Source: Microbacterium sp. LWH13-1.2
GTDB taxonomy: Bacteria; Actinomycetota; Actinomycetes; Actinomycetales; Microbacteriaceae
DNA length: 64,000 nt
Reading direction: 5' to 3'
NCBI RefSeq assembly: GCF_038397735.1
Contig: NZ_CP151635.1
Span: 868,001-932,000, forward strand
In this document: positions 1 through 10,369 of the stretch, piece by piece
Layout of the letters: every line of letters begins with the position of its first letter
How positions within the stretch are numbered: position 1 is the stretch's first letter
Position numbers and translations under genes: made by a program
Notes under the pieces: generated by a model
Database searches by the model: none
What the model was told of the DNA's origin: nothing
What the model saw: only the letters and a program-made list of their open reading frames with translations

Positions 1-329
1 CGCGGTACACGACGAGCGACTGGGACCGCATGAAGCGCCAGCGCGAGCTGCAGGAGGCGATCCTCGCGCAGTTCACGCCGCAGACCGTGCTCACCCGCTT
101 CAACGAAGTGGCTGCCGCCGGAACCGCACTCATCAGCACCGACCTGCCTCAGGACAAGCTGCCGGAGTTCTTCGATCTGATGACGAAGGCCAAGGAACAG
201 ACGATCACGACGATCGAGCTCACCCCCGAGAACGGCGTGGATGAGCACACACCTGATTACGCGTACATCCACGACCTGATGCAGCAGACACTGCACCCGC
301 CGACGGAGACGCCGACCCCGACGCCCTGA
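1..329 (+). CDS. LCP (LytR-CpsA-Psr) family glycan ligase, C-terminal end (partial)
   Basis: The reading frame is open from the left edge (first full codon at base 3), so only the last 108 or so residues are visible. The stretch RYTTSDWDRMKRQREL matches the conserved Arg-rich helix near the end of LCP catalytic domains (family knowledge). LCP enzymes transfer lipid-linked wall polysaccharides onto peptidoglycan outside the membrane, which fits the polysaccharide locus that follows. The tail is rich in Pro and Thr (PPTETPTPTP). The first ATG in view (base 30) is internal, because the conserved motif lies upstream of it. The family call is fairly sure; which glycan it attaches is unknown. Confidence 0.75.
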   Translation, partial: RYTTSDWDRMKRQRELQEAILAQFTPQTVLTRFNEVAAAGTALISTDLPQDKLPEFFDLMTKAKEQTITTIELTPENGVDEHTPDYAYIHDLMQQTLHPPTETPTPTP

Positions 330-364
330 CGGGTGCGACCGCTTCACCCAGAGGGCGCGAATAA

Positions 365-406
365 GCCCACGACCGCCACCTGAGAGTGAGAGTGACGGTC
401 GTGGGC
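365..406. terminator. Bidirectional hairpin terminator after the LCP gene
   Basis: Perfect 11-bp inverted repeat (365-375 with 396-406, GCCCACGACCG and its complement) around a 20-base loop. It lies between the convergent LCP and sortase-substrate genes. No T-run follows, as is common in high-GC actinobacteria. Confidence 0.6.
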
Positions 407-431
407 CTCCGGTACGAGACCGGATTCACCA

Positions 432-468
432 GACGACGGTGATCGGAGGGGGAGGGATCACCGTCGTC
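432..468. terminator. Second hairpin terminator before the sortase-substrate gene stop
   Basis: Perfect 13-bp inverted repeat, 432-444 pairing with 456-468 around a purine-rich 11-base loop. It sits about 30 bases past the stop of the minus-strand gene at 501-1082. It can end that transcript and back up the hairpin at 365-406. Confidence 0.65.
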
Positions 469-500
469 CAGTCGATCCCCGCACGAAGCGAGGATCTGAC

Positions 501-1082
501 CTAGGCGCGCTTGCGGCGCACGACTCCTGTCGCGACGAGGGCTCCACCAGCCACGAGGGCTGCGGCTCCGCCGCCGAGGACCCACGGCGACACACTGCCG
601 CCGGTGAGGGCGAGCTCGAGTCCGCCGCCCGTGAGCGGAAGCTCGGTACCTGCGCTCGCGACACCAGGGTCATGATCGCAGCTCGAGGCATTGTCGTGTC
701 CCCCCGAGACCGTGATGGTCGCGGTGTATGAACGCGAACCGGTGAAGGCGAGCGAGTACGAACCGTTGCCGTCGGACGGCGGGCGGAAGGTGACGAGGAG
801 GCTGCCGTCGGCAGCCGCCGTGTTTCCGGACACCGCGGAGTCGCCGGCGTTGAGCCCCGAGACGGACACTCCGACGTTCTCGGACGGCAGGAAGTATCCT
901 GCGCCGAACGCGACGGTCGATACGTCGCAGATGTCGATGATCGGATCATCGACGCCCACGCGCGGTGTGCCCGAGTACGAGTCGGATTCGGCCGGAATGA
1001 CCGGCGCGGCAGAGGCGACAGCAGGTGCCATGAGCACGAGTGCGCCAGCGGTAAGGCTGATTGCAGCCAGTTTCTTCAGCAT
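501..1082 (-). CDS. Secreted cell-wall-anchored protein with LPXTG/LAXTG sorting signal
   Basis: 193 residues. A signal peptide covers residues 1-25 (MLKK, a hydrophobic core, then ASAAP). The C-terminus carries LPLTG (148-152) and LALTG (157-161), a hydrophobic segment and the basic tail RRKRA, so this is a sortase substrate. LAXTG is the motif of class E sortases of high-GC Gram-positives (family knowledge). The middle is a small, probably beta-sandwich domain with two cysteine-containing segments (around DICDVS and SSCDHD). I chose the start at 1082 rather than a longer upstream start because GGGGAG lies just upstream at 1087-1092. The ligand or function is not recognisable. Confidence 0.8.
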   Translation of the reverse strand: MLKKLAAISLTAGALVLMAPAVASAAPVIPAESDSYSGTPRVGVDDPIIDICDVSTVAFGAGYFLPSENVGVSVSGLNAGDSAVSGNTAAADGSLLVTFRPPSDGNGSYSLAFTGSRSYTATITVSGGHDNASSCDHDPGVASAGTELPLTGGGLELALTGGSVSPWVLGGGAAALVAGGALVATGVVRRKRA

Positions 1083-1141
1083 GATTCTCCCCAGAATTTC
1101 ATGCGGAATCGCCCTCGGATACACCCCTGCATCCGACTGCG

Positions 1142-1180
1142 TGAGTTCTTCCTGTCCCCACGACAGAATTGCAGAACTCA
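1142..1180. terminator. Interrupted hairpin between the DUF4012 gene and the sortase-substrate gene
   Basis: An outer 8-bp stem (1142-1149 with 1173-1180) and an inner 5-bp stem (1152-1156 with 1162-1166) form a bulged hairpin in the 143-base gap. On the minus strand it lies 46 bases past the DUF4012 stop and 60 bases before the next start. It may be a terminator or a leader structure. Confidence 0.4.
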
Positions 1181-1225
1181 GATATTCCCCAGTGAGAATG
1201 ACCCTACATCATCGGATCGGGAAAG

Positions 1226-2998
1226 TCACGATGCGCAACGCAGTTGTTCCCGAGACGTTTCCGGCGTCCGGATCATCGGCGTGTGATCGACGACCGTGAG
1301 CCGTTCGCCCGCGCCCGTTCCCCGGAACTCGACCGTGATCGTCGAGGTCTCACCCGGCGCCAGCAGCACCTCGTGCTGCACGGCCGAGCGCGAGCCGAGG
1401 AGCGCCGTCTGCACGCTCTCCTCCGCCCCGTCGCGATCGATGTGCGAGGAGGTGGCGCCCTCGGGCCCGTACACGGTGATCAGCGTGCGGGTCGAGCCGG
1501 CCGGCACGCCGTAGAAGCCGTCGGCCGTGACGTACGGCGGCAGCGACGTGGCGGCGTCTGCCGGGGCATCGTTCGTCCACGTCACCGTCACCTGAGTGGT
1601 CGGCTGGCCGTCGCACGTGCCGACCGAGGTCGAGATGGCGGCCTCTGTGTAATAGTCCATCTTGCCGCCGGTGGTGTCGTTGAACAGCACACCCACGTGG
1701 GTCTCGGTGTCGTCGGTAGGAATCGCGCCGCCGAGGGAAGATCCTGACAGAAGCTCCTCTTCATCTTCGTGCGCGCTCCAGATTCGGATGCGGCCCTGGT
1801 CCGCCGACGTCGCCAGTGCGGAGACCAGGTCCTTCGGGTCGGCAGTCGACAGAGCGGCGGACAGCAGCGCAGCCGCCGCCTGCGAGAAGATCTCGTCCTG
1901 CGCCCTCGGATCGGGGACCGCGGCGTAGATCTCCGAGAGGAGCAGGCTCACGACCGTCTCCTTCGTGACGCTGAACGGACCGAAGGTCAGCGGCCCCGTG
2001 GCCTCGAGCAGGTTCTCCGTCATGACCGCGTCCACCGCGATGACACCGTCGACGGGCTGCCCGAAGCGATCCTGCCAGCGGGTGGCGATCGCGGGGCCGG
2101 CCTCGGTGAAGTCCGGGATGCTGGTCAGATTCTGCATGTAGCGGCCGGGTCGGTCCTCGAACAGCGCCACGGTCGATTCGCTGAGCGGGATCGGGGCGTC
2201 CAGCGCGGGGAAGTCCGGGACGGAGGCCTGCTGGACCAGCGTGATGCGGCCGTTCTCTGCATGGAGCAGAGCGATCGCGCCGATGATTCCGCCGGATGAA
2301 CGCAGTTCCGCGTTGTTCTGCATCGCCAGCACGTAGTTCCGTGGGCCCTCCGCGCCGAGCATGGTGGGCAGCAGAGCTGCGGCGCCGTGCAGCGAACCCA
2401 CGACGGTCGCGGCCTGCGTGACGGTGGATCGCATCTCGCGGACGGCATCCGCGAGCGGGGGGAGCGTCGCGTCCGCATCGATGCCGAGGGCGCGGTCCTC
2501 TGCGGAGCTCAGCGTGGCGCTGGCATCGGCGAGCGAGGGCTCGATCTGCGCGAAGGGTGCGAGGTCGATCACGCCGCCCGACAGCCCCAGGCTCGCGAGG
2601 TCGAGTTCCCCTGCGGCCTCGAGCACGGGCACGAGCGCATCGGCGGCGACATCGTCGGCGATTTCGGCGACGTCGCTCACGGCCGTGAAGTTCGGTCCCA
2701 GCCATGGAACGAACCCGAAGCCCTGCCAGATCGGATCGGATGTCAGCTCGTGGGCGGACTTCGCGTGATGCGCGATGCGGGCCGAGAGCGAGGCGGCCTT
2801 GTCGAGGTCTCCCTGGCCGATCGCCTCCTTGAGCTTGGACGACGACGTCGCGACCTGCTGCAGATCGTTCACGGCGCCGATGCCACGGATCGTCACCCAC
2901 CCGATCGCGAGCACGAGCAACGTCACGATCACGCCGATGGTCCACCGCAACCACCGACGACGTACAGGCAGGCGTCCGTCACTCACCCCTGCATTCAA
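1226..2998 (-). CDS. DUF4012 domain membrane-anchored extracytoplasmic protein
   Basis: 590 residues. A short basic N-terminus precedes one membrane helix at about residues 19-40, and the rest is predicted to lie outside the membrane. The central stretch (RNYVLAMQNNAELRSSGG, then the segment around PDFTEAGP) is the DUF4012 signature as I know it from actinobacteria and Chloroflexi. The family has no established biochemical role but is often found in exopolysaccharide loci, as here. An alternative GTG start lies at 2986; neither start has a strong ribosome binding site. The gene is divergent from the glycosyltransferase at 3093, sharing a 94-base promoter region. Confidence 0.8.
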   Translation of the reverse strand: MNAGVSDGRLPVRRRWLRWTIGVIVTLLVLAIGWVTIRGIGAVNDLQQVATSSSKLKEAIGQGDLDKAASLSARIAHHAKSAHELTSDPIWQGFGFVPWLGPNFTAVSDVAEIADDVAADALVPVLEAAGELDLASLGLSGGVIDLAPFAQIEPSLADASATLSSAEDRALGIDADATLPPLADAVREMRSTVTQAATVVGSLHGAAALLPTMLGAEGPRNYVLAMQNNAELRSSGGIIGAIALLHAENGRITLVQQASVPDFPALDAPIPLSESTVALFEDRPGRYMQNLTSIPDFTEAGPAIATRWQDRFGQPVDGVIAVDAVMTENLLEATGPLTFGPFSVTKETVVSLLLSEIYAAVPDPRAQDEIFSQAAAALLSAALSTADPKDLVSALATSADQGRIRIWSAHEDEEELLSGSSLGGAIPTDDTETHVGVLFNDTTGGKMDYYTEAAISTSVGTCDGQPTTQVTVTWTNDAPADAATSLPPYVTADGFYGVPAGSTRTLITVYGPEGATSSHIDRDGAEESVQTALLGSRSAVQHEVLLAPGETSTITVEFRGTGAGERLTVVDHTPMIRTPETSREQLRCAS

Positions 2999-3092
2999 GC
3001 ACGAAGCGGCATATCAGCGGTGGCGACGCCGAATCGGGTCTCGTACGGTCATGCTCCCGGGTTCTTCAGCCTCTGACGACTACTGTTGTCGC

Positions 3093-4166
3093 ATGGGTGC
3101 TCGGCTGCGTGTTGTTCTGGATCAACTGACGCATGTGGTAGATCCGGATCACGCATCGGCGGCGTCGGATCTCGCGACGGCGCTCGTGTCGACGGCCCCG
3201 TCCGGCTGCGCTGTGGAGGCGATCGTTCCCGCAGGCTCCGAAGTGCGCATCCCCGGCCTCGCCGATGTGCGCAGACTCTCTCTCGCGAGGCGGGAGCTCG
3301 CGGCATCCTGGCAGCTCGGGATCGCTCCGGGCGTCGGTGGCGGCCTCATCCACTCGGCCACGCTCATGGCACCTCTGGTGCGCCACGATCGAGTGCACGA
3401 CCATGACCAGACGACGGTCACCCTGTGGGATCTGCACGCGTGGGAGTCGCCCGAGGCGCTGCCCAAGGCCGCGGTCGCCTGGCAGCGCGCGATGGTGAAA
3501 CGCGCGGTCAAGCACGCCGATGCGGTCGTCGTGCCCTCGCACGCCGTGGGGGAGCGGCTCGCCGAGATCGTGAAGCTCAAGGGGCGCATCCGGGTCATCT
3601 CGGGCGCCGCTCCCTCGGGTTTCGTCGTCCCGCTCGATGCCGTCGCGCGACGCGCCTCCCTGTCGCTGCCTTCCGGCTACGTGGTGCTGACCGGTGCCGC
3701 GGAGTCGCTGGATGCCGGATTCCGCGCCGCGGTCGCATCCGGCAAGGACGCGGTCGTCCTCGATTCGCCGGAGGGAGCCGAGCCGCGGTTCGCAGAGATC
3801 GCAGCAGCCGCCGGGCTGCCCGAATCACGTGCGCACGTGCGCGGGTCGCTGTCTGCGGATGACCGGGCTGCGGTCTTCGCGGGTGCCTCGGCGCTGGTGG
3901 CGACGAGCGCGCTCACCGCGTGGCCGTGGAGGGTCCTCGAGGCGATGACCCTCGGTGTGCCGGTGGTCGCCGTCGAGAGCGGAGTGCACCGTGACGTGAT
4001 CGCGGACGGCGGGGTGATCGTCGATCCCTCGGACGTCCCCGCTGCGGTCGAGGGTGCCCTCGGCGCGGACAGCAGGCATCTCAGTGTGCTGGGTGCGGAT
4101 CGGTCGCGATCGTTCTCGTGGCTCGGCGCCGCCGAGCGTGTATGGGGCCTGCACGCGGACTTGTAA
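3093..4166 (+). CDS. Glycosyltransferase, GT4-like (GT-B fold)
   Basis: 357 residues. The C-terminal half has the GT4 pattern: an ALVATSALTAWPWRVLEAM segment with the conserved acidic residue, then GVPVVAVESGVHRDVI and a V-DPSD loop. The N-terminal half (LDQLTHVVDPDHASAA) resembles the acceptor-side Rossmann domain. It should move a sugar from a nucleotide donor to a lipid-linked or glycan acceptor at the inner membrane face; donor and acceptor cannot be read from the sequence. The start is the ATG after the divergent promoter region, because an upstream extension would overlap the DUF4012 gene. Confidence 0.8.
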   Translation: MGARLRVVLDQLTHVVDPDHASAASDLATALVSTAPSGCAVEAIVPAGSEVRIPGLADVRRLSLARRELAASWQLGIAPGVGGGLIHSATLMAPLVRHDRVHDHDQTTVTLWDLHAWESPEALPKAAVAWQRAMVKRAVKHADAVVVPSHAVGERLAEIVKLKGRIRVISGAAPSGFVVPLDAVARRASLSLPSGYVVLTGAAESLDAGFRAAVASGKDAVVLDSPEGAEPRFAEIAAAAGLPESRAHVRGSLSADDRAAVFAGASALVATSALTAWPWRVLEAMTLGVPVVAVESGVHRDVIADGGVIVDPSDVPAAVEGALGADSRHLSVLGADRSRSFSWLGAAERVWGLHADL

Positions 4167-4267
4167 TGGGCTGAATGCGAGCTGTGTCTTCTCGGACACG
4201 CCGACACGCCCATAGCCAAAATCAAGTAACAGTGGCATCATCGCGCAACTTCCGTCACACTGGTCAC

Positions 4268-7200
4268 ATGTCTCGACGTGCCCCACGCTCTCGAAACACC
4301 CTGAGGATGCCCCGGGTCCTCGCCACGTTCGTCGCAGTCATTGCGCTCGTGGTCGGTGTGTTTGTCCCTGTCGCCTCCGTCTCGGCTGCGCCGAACGCGA
4401 CCATCAGTGCGGCTCAGGGCCGGGACATCAAGACGACATTGGCAGGCTTCAATCCCGGCAACATCATCAGCGACGCGGTGTTCACCAACCGGAACACCAT
4501 GACCGAGGCCCAGATCCAGGCCTTCTTCAACAGCAAGGTCTCGCGGTGCCAGGGCGGATCGGACAGGTACGGTCCGATCATCTGCCTCAAGGACTTCACC
4601 ATCACCTCGGTGAACCGGCCGGCCGACAGGTACTGCCAGGGCTACTCGGGTGCCCCCAACGAGTCGGCGGCGCGAATCATCGCCCGCGTCGCGCAGTCCT
4701 GCGGTATCAATCCTCAGGTGCTGATCGTCATGCTCCAGAAGGAGCAGGGCCTGGTCACTCACACCTGGCCGAGCATGAACCGCTACAACGCCGCACTCGG
4801 GCAGGGGTGCCCCGACGGCGGCGTGGCCTGCGATCCGAACTACGTCGGCTTCTTCCATCAGATCTACGGCGCTGCTCGTCAGATGCAGATCTACATGGAG
4901 GGGCGCTACTTCACGTATTACGCGCCCGGTAAGACCTGGAACATCCTCTACAACCCGAATCGGAACTGCGGCAGCGCGCCCGTCTACGTGGCGAACATGG
5001 CCACCTCGGCTCTCTACTACTACACGCCGTATCAGCCCAACGCGGCTGCGATGCGCTCCGGGTACGGCGAGGGCGACGCCTGCTCCGCGTACGGCAACCG
5101 GAATTTCTATAACTACTTCACGGACTGGTTCGGGTCCACTCAGGCCACGGCGGCCATGGTGTTGAAGGATTCGAGCACCGGCGCGACGTTCCTCGTCACC
5201 GAGGGAAAGAAGTACAGCTTCCCCACGGGCGAGCGTGCGGCGCAGTTCACCTGGGTCGCACCGGTGCACGTCGTTTCGACTGCTCAGCTTGCGGCGTATC
5301 AGGATGCGGGGCCGGCGCCCAGGGCGGTCCGCACAGATGCCGGGCACGTGTACCTCCTCGACAGCGGCCGCCGTATCTGGGTACCGTCGTGCGCGCGTGC
5401 GGCTGACTACGGGTGGAACTGCATGGCGCTCCCGCTCGTCGGGCAAGGACAGGTCACGATCTACGGAGAAGGTGGCGTGCTGGAGCCGTCGATTGCCGCT
5501 CTGGGAACATCGTGGTTGCTCCAAGGAGCGATCCGACGGGAGACTCCCGACCGGTCCCTGCTTCTGCAGTACGGGATCACGAGCGGGGCGACTGTGCTGT
5601 CCGACGCGATGACGAGCGAGTACGCGGTCGGCGACCCCGTGCTGGGAGCCGGCGTCTTCGCGGACGGCTCTGGGGCGATGCGCACCCTTCTGCAGAACGG
5701 CCTCGTCTACGACATCTCTACCCAGGGGCAGGTACCGGCCGTCACCGCGGCGGCCAAGCGAGTCACCAAAGAGACGTGGGCCCGACTGAAGAGCTCCGGG
5801 AGCCTGCCTCTCACCGTCAACGCGGGAGGACGCTCATATGTGCTGACAGTCGACGGATGGCTCCAGGTCGACGCCTACGGTTCGCTCATCCCCTTCACGA
5901 GCGTCACCGCGACCTCGTTGGCGGGCATGCCCTCCGCAGGAGCGGTCCTGGGGCCGCACTTCGTCCGCGCGCAGTCCGGTGTCCAGGTTTTCCTGGTCTC
6001 CGGCGGAACCATCCAGACCGCGACTCCCGAGCAGCAGCGATCGATCTCGGCTGCCTTCGGAGTGTCTCCGACGGTGCGCGTCGTGGCCGACGGCGTGCTC
6101 GGTGACCGGGTCGCACCTGCGCAGCGCATGGTCCGCACAGCGGACGGCACGGCGTACCTGCTCGACGGTACGAGCCGCTACAGGTTCCGTGACTGCGCGC
6201 AGGTAACGGACTGGGGTTCCGCGTGCGGTCAGCTGGCCACGACGACGGCATCGGACGTGTCGCAGTACACCGACCGCGGTCTGCTGGAGCGGCTGGTGCG
6301 TCAGAGCGATGGCACGACGTGGCTGATCCAGTCCGGAACGCGACGTGAAGTCGTGGACACGGGTGTGCTCGCCCCCTTCGGCATCGGGGGAGCGACGAGC
6401 CCGGTCTCCGCTGCGTTCCTGAAGACCTTGGCGGTCGGCGTGCCGGTCCTCGCGCCCGGCACGTACACCGATGCCGCCGGAGGTTACTTCCTGGTCAACC
6501 AAGCGGGCACATTCCGTGTGCCGTCGGGGGCCCAGGTCGCGATCGTGACGCAGAGTGCTCGCAAGCTCACTGCCGAGACCATCGCACTGATGCCCCCGCG
6601 GGCGGACCTGGGGACCCGTATCCTCAGTGACAGTCGTTCTCTGCTGCTGACCGATCAGGGGTGGCTACAGGTCGCGCCGGAACTGTACGGCGGCGCGAAA
6701 GCGTTCGCGGCAGCCGACGCCGGTTCGTGGACGGGGATCCCGCTCGCGTCCACAGAGACGCGACCGCATTTCGTCAAGGACCGGACGTCCACGCAGACGT
6801 TCCTGGTCTCGGGCGGAATGCTGCAGCCGGTGGATGGCGACAGTGCGCGGACATGGCTCGCAGCCTACTTCGGCCTCTCCTCGCGTCTGTGGTCGGTCGC
6901 GGACGGAACCCTTCGCGGCGTAACGCTCGCGCCGGGGCTCGTTTTCAAGACGACGGATTCTCGGATCATGATCACGGATGGCGCGACGTCCTATCAGCTC
7001 AGCGACTGCGCCGTCGTGGCGGCGTTCGGCAAGGACTGCGCGGCGCTTCAGACTGTGAGACTCGACGCACTGGGTTTGAAGGAAGGTGGAATCCTGGGCG
7101 CGCTGCTTCGTGGGCCGGGGGGCGATGTCTGGCTCATCCAGTCGGCCAAGAGGCGAGAAGTTCCTGATCCCTCCATCCTCGCGGCGTATGGCATCGGTAC

Positions 7201-7720
7201 GACGTCGACGGCCGTGTCGTCAGAGCTGCTGAAGACCGTTCCGCTCGGCAGCCCGGTGATCGGAGCGGGTGTCTACCGCAGCACGTCCGGCGCGATGAAG
7301 CTTCTGGTGGGAGCAGAGGCGATCGAAATCTCTGCGGCAGCGCAGGTCGATGCCATCAAGACGTATGCGAAGCCGATGACGGAGGAATCGTTCGCGCTCT
7401 TCAAGACCACGGGGACGCTGCCGGTGCGTGCCGTCAACGAAGGCGTCAGTTACGTGCTTTCCGTTCAGGGATGGGCGAAGGTCGATCCGTCGAACTACGG
7501 GGGACTGACGTTCTCTCCCGTCTCGCTCGACGCCATCAGGGTGCTGTCCATGGCACCCGTGGCCACGGGTGCCCGGTTCGTTCGTGAGGCGAGCAGCACA
7601 CAGGTGTACCTCGCGTCCGGGGGACTCACGCCAATGACCGCGGAACAGCAGGCGTGGGCGACCGCGACCTACGGCGTCCCCGCGACCGTCGTCGTGGTCG
7701 CGGACGGAGCGCTCCGCTGA
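4268..7720 (+). CDS. Large secreted protein: lytic-transglycosylase-like domain plus three repeats of about 270 residues
   Basis: 1150 residues. A basic stretch and hydrophobic segment end at an Ala-rich signal cleavage site near residue 40. Residues about 45-290 form a Cys-rich domain containing VLIVMLQKEQGLVTH; Glu159 sits where lysozyme-like transglycosylases carry the catalytic Glu (inference from local pattern). Residues about 296-350 look like a half repeat. Three full repeats begin near 352, 620 and 891. Each has YLLD-like, WLIQ...RRE and GW..V motifs, two cysteines about 10 residues apart and a FLVSGG/VADG end. It may be a wall-binding beta-propeller-like array with hydrolase activity. 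Similar proteins are sometimes annotated as hemagglutinins in this family. The start at 4268 was chosen because it begins the signal peptide. Confidence 0.7.
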   Translation: MSRRAPRSRNTLRMPRVLATFVAVIALVVGVFVPVASVSAAPNATISAAQGRDIKTTLAGFNPGNIISDAVFTNRNTMTEAQIQAFFNSKVSRCQGGSDRYGPIICLKDFTITSVNRPADRYCQGYSGAPNESAARIIARVAQSCGINPQVLIVMLQKEQGLVTHTWPSMNRYNAALGQGCPDGGVACDPNYVGFFHQIYGAARQMQIYMEGRYFTYYAPGKTWNILYNPNRNCGSAPVYVANMATSALYYYTPYQPNAAAMRSGYGEGDACSAYGNRNFYNYFTDWFGSTQATAAMVLKDSSTGATFLVTEGKKYSFPTGERAAQFTWVAPVHVVSTAQLAAYQDAGPAPRAVRTDAGHVYLLDSGRRIWVPSCARAADYGWNCMALPLVGQGQVTIYGEGGVLEPSIAALGTSWLLQGAIRRETPDRSLLLQYGITSGATVLSDAMTSEYAVGDPVLGAGVFADGSGAMRTLLQNGLVYDISTQGQVPAVTAAAKRVTKETWARLKSSGSLPLTVNAGGRSYVLTVDGWLQVDAYGSLIPFTSVTATSLAGMPSAGAVLGPHFVRAQSGVQVFLVSGGTIQTATPEQQRSISAAFGVSPTVRVVADGVLGDRVAPAQRMVRTADGTAYLLDGTSRYRFRDCAQVTDWGSACGQLATTTASDVSQYTDRGLLERLVRQSDGTTWLIQSGTRREVVDTGVLAPFGIGGATSPVSAAFLKTLAVGVPVLAPGTYTDAAGGYFLVNQAGTFRVPSGAQVAIVTQSARKLTAETIALMPPRADLGTRILSDSRSLLLTDQGWLQVAPELYGGAKAFAAADAGSWTGIPLASTETRPHFVKDRTSTQTFLVSGGMLQPVDGDSARTWLAAYFGLSSRLWSVADGTLRGVTLAPGLVFKTTDSRIMITDGATSYQLSDCAVVAAFGKDCAALQTVRLDALGLKEGGILGALLRGPGGDVWLIQSAKRREVPDPSILAAYGIGTTSTAVSSELLKTVPLGSPVIGAGVYRSTSGAMKLLVGAEAIEISAAAQVDAIKTYAKPMTEESFALFKTTGTLPVRAVNEGVSYVLSVQGWAKVDPSNYGGLTFSPVSLDAIRVLSMAPVATGARFVREASSTQVYLASGGLTPMTAEQQAWATATYGVPATVVVVADGALR
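5318..7717 (+). repeat. Three protein-level tandem repeats of about 270 residues
   Basis: Units begin near bases 5321, 6125 and 6938. Anchor residues align at offsets of 268 and 271 residues (the Asp of YLLD/MITD is D365, D633 and D904). The DNA copies have diverged strongly, so this is an old duplication rather than an unstable repeat. Confidence 0.8.
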
Positions 7721-7731
7721 GCTGACCGGAC

Positions 7732-7769
7732 ACGAGAAGAGCCTTGCCGATCGGCAAGGCTCTTCTCGT
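7732..7769. terminator. Perfect 38-base palindromic terminator
   Basis: Bases 7732-7769 form an uninterrupted palindrome (ACGAGAAGAGCCTTGCC, central GATC, then the complement). It lies 12 bases past the stop of the repeat protein and 30 bases before the rmlC stop, so it serves both converging genes. Confidence 0.85.
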
Positions 7770-7798
7770 TCATCCGAGGTCGGATGAGGTGTGCGAGG

Positions 7799-9375
<1,577 letters not shown>

Positions 9376-9436
9376 CTACTGGTCGTCGCCGTGACAGATT
9401 TGGCAGGAGATGGCGACATGGCGGACACTAGACAGC

Positions 9437-10312
9437 ATGCGTGGCATTATTCTCGCCGGAGGCACAGGCTCCCGGCTGCACCCGATCACTCTCGGCGTCT
9501 CCAAGCAGCTGGTCCCGGTGTACGACAAGCCGATGATCTACTACCCGCTGACCACGCTCATGCTGGCGGGGATCCGCGACATCCTCATCATCACCACGCC
9601 GCACGACGCCGATCAGTTCCAGCGTCTCCTCGGCGACGGGTCGAGGTTCGGCGTGTCGATCACCTACGTGCAGCAGCACTCTCCCGACGGGCTCGCGCAG
9701 GCATTCACGCTCGGCGCGGATCACATCGGAAACGACACGGCCGCGCTCGTGCTCGGAGACAACATCTTCTACGGGCAGGGGATGGGCTCGCACCTGCGCG
9801 AGTACACGAACCTCAGTGGAGCGGCGGTCTTCGGCTACTGGGTGGCCGACCCCACCGCGTACGGCGTCGTCGAGTTCGATGCTCAGGGGCGTGCACTGTC
9901 CATCGAGGAGAAGCCGACAGTGCCGAAGAGCAACTACGCGATTCCCGGGCTCTACTTCTACGACAACGATGTCGTCGAGATCGCGAAGGATCTGAAGCCC
10001 TCCGCCCGTGGCGAGCTCGAGATCACGGACCTGAACCGCGTCTACCTGGATCGCGGCGATCTGAAGGTTCAGATCCTCCCGCGCGGAACCGCCTGGCTCG
10101 ACACCGGGACCTTCGATTCGCTCAGCGAGGCCACGGAGTTCATCCGCACCGTGCAGAAGCGTCAGGGGCTCTCCATCGGCTGCCCCGAAGAGGTGGCGTG
10201 GCGAATGGGGTTCCTCACCGACGACGAGCTGCGCGAGCGGGCCGAACCGCTGGTGAAGAGCGGCTATGGCAAGTACCTGCTCGAGGTCCTCGAGCACGGC
10301 GCGATCCGCTGA
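9437..10312 (+). CDS. rmlA: Glucose-1-phosphate thymidylyltransferase
   Basis: 291 residues, the normal RmlA length. The nucleotide-binding signature [11 protein letters not shown] is at residues 6-16, followed by [17 protein letters not shown], the metal-site segment [10 protein letters not shown] and the IEEKP strand. It makes dTDP-glucose for RmlB. The start at 9437 (MRGIILAGG) fits all homologues better than the in-frame ATG at 9410. It is transcribed alone, away from rmlB, and ends in a shared hairpin. Confidence 0.96.
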   Translation: MRGIILAGGTGSRLHPITLGVSKQLVPVYDKPMIYYPLTTLMLAGIRDILIITTPHDADQFQRLLGDGSRFGVSITYVQQHSPDGLAQAFTLGADHIGNDTAALVLGDNIFYGQGMGSHLREYTNLSGAAVFGYWVADPTAYGVVEFDAQGRALSIEEKPTVPKSNYAIPGLYFYDNDVVEIAKDLKPSARGELEITDLNRVYLDRGDLKVQILPRGTAWLDTGTFDSLSEATEFIRTVQKRQGLSIGCPEEVAWRMGFLTDDELRERAEPLVKSGYGKYLLEVLEHGAIR

Positions 10313-10348
10313 TCGGACGTCGCGGGTGGCGCGCGCCGATCAGCGGAT
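10304..10348. terminator. Bidirectional hairpin spanning the rmlA stop codon
   Basis: Perfect 13-bp inverted repeat (10304-10316 with 10336-10348, ATCCGCTGATCGG and its complement) with a 19-base loop. The left arm includes the rmlA TGA. It separates rmlA from the converging reductase gene. Confidence 0.6.
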
Positions 10349-10369
10349 GCTGGGGCCGTGCTGCCGGCT

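Noticed and set aside
4175..4267. Start of the repeat protein at 4175
   Set aside because: The added N-terminus is basic and would precede the signal peptide; 4268 gives a normal secreted start.
4238..5524. 428-residue open frame on the minus strand
   Set aside because: It lies wholly within the repeat-protein gene, has an Arg/Asp/Val-rich composition typical of high-GC antisense frames and matches no family.
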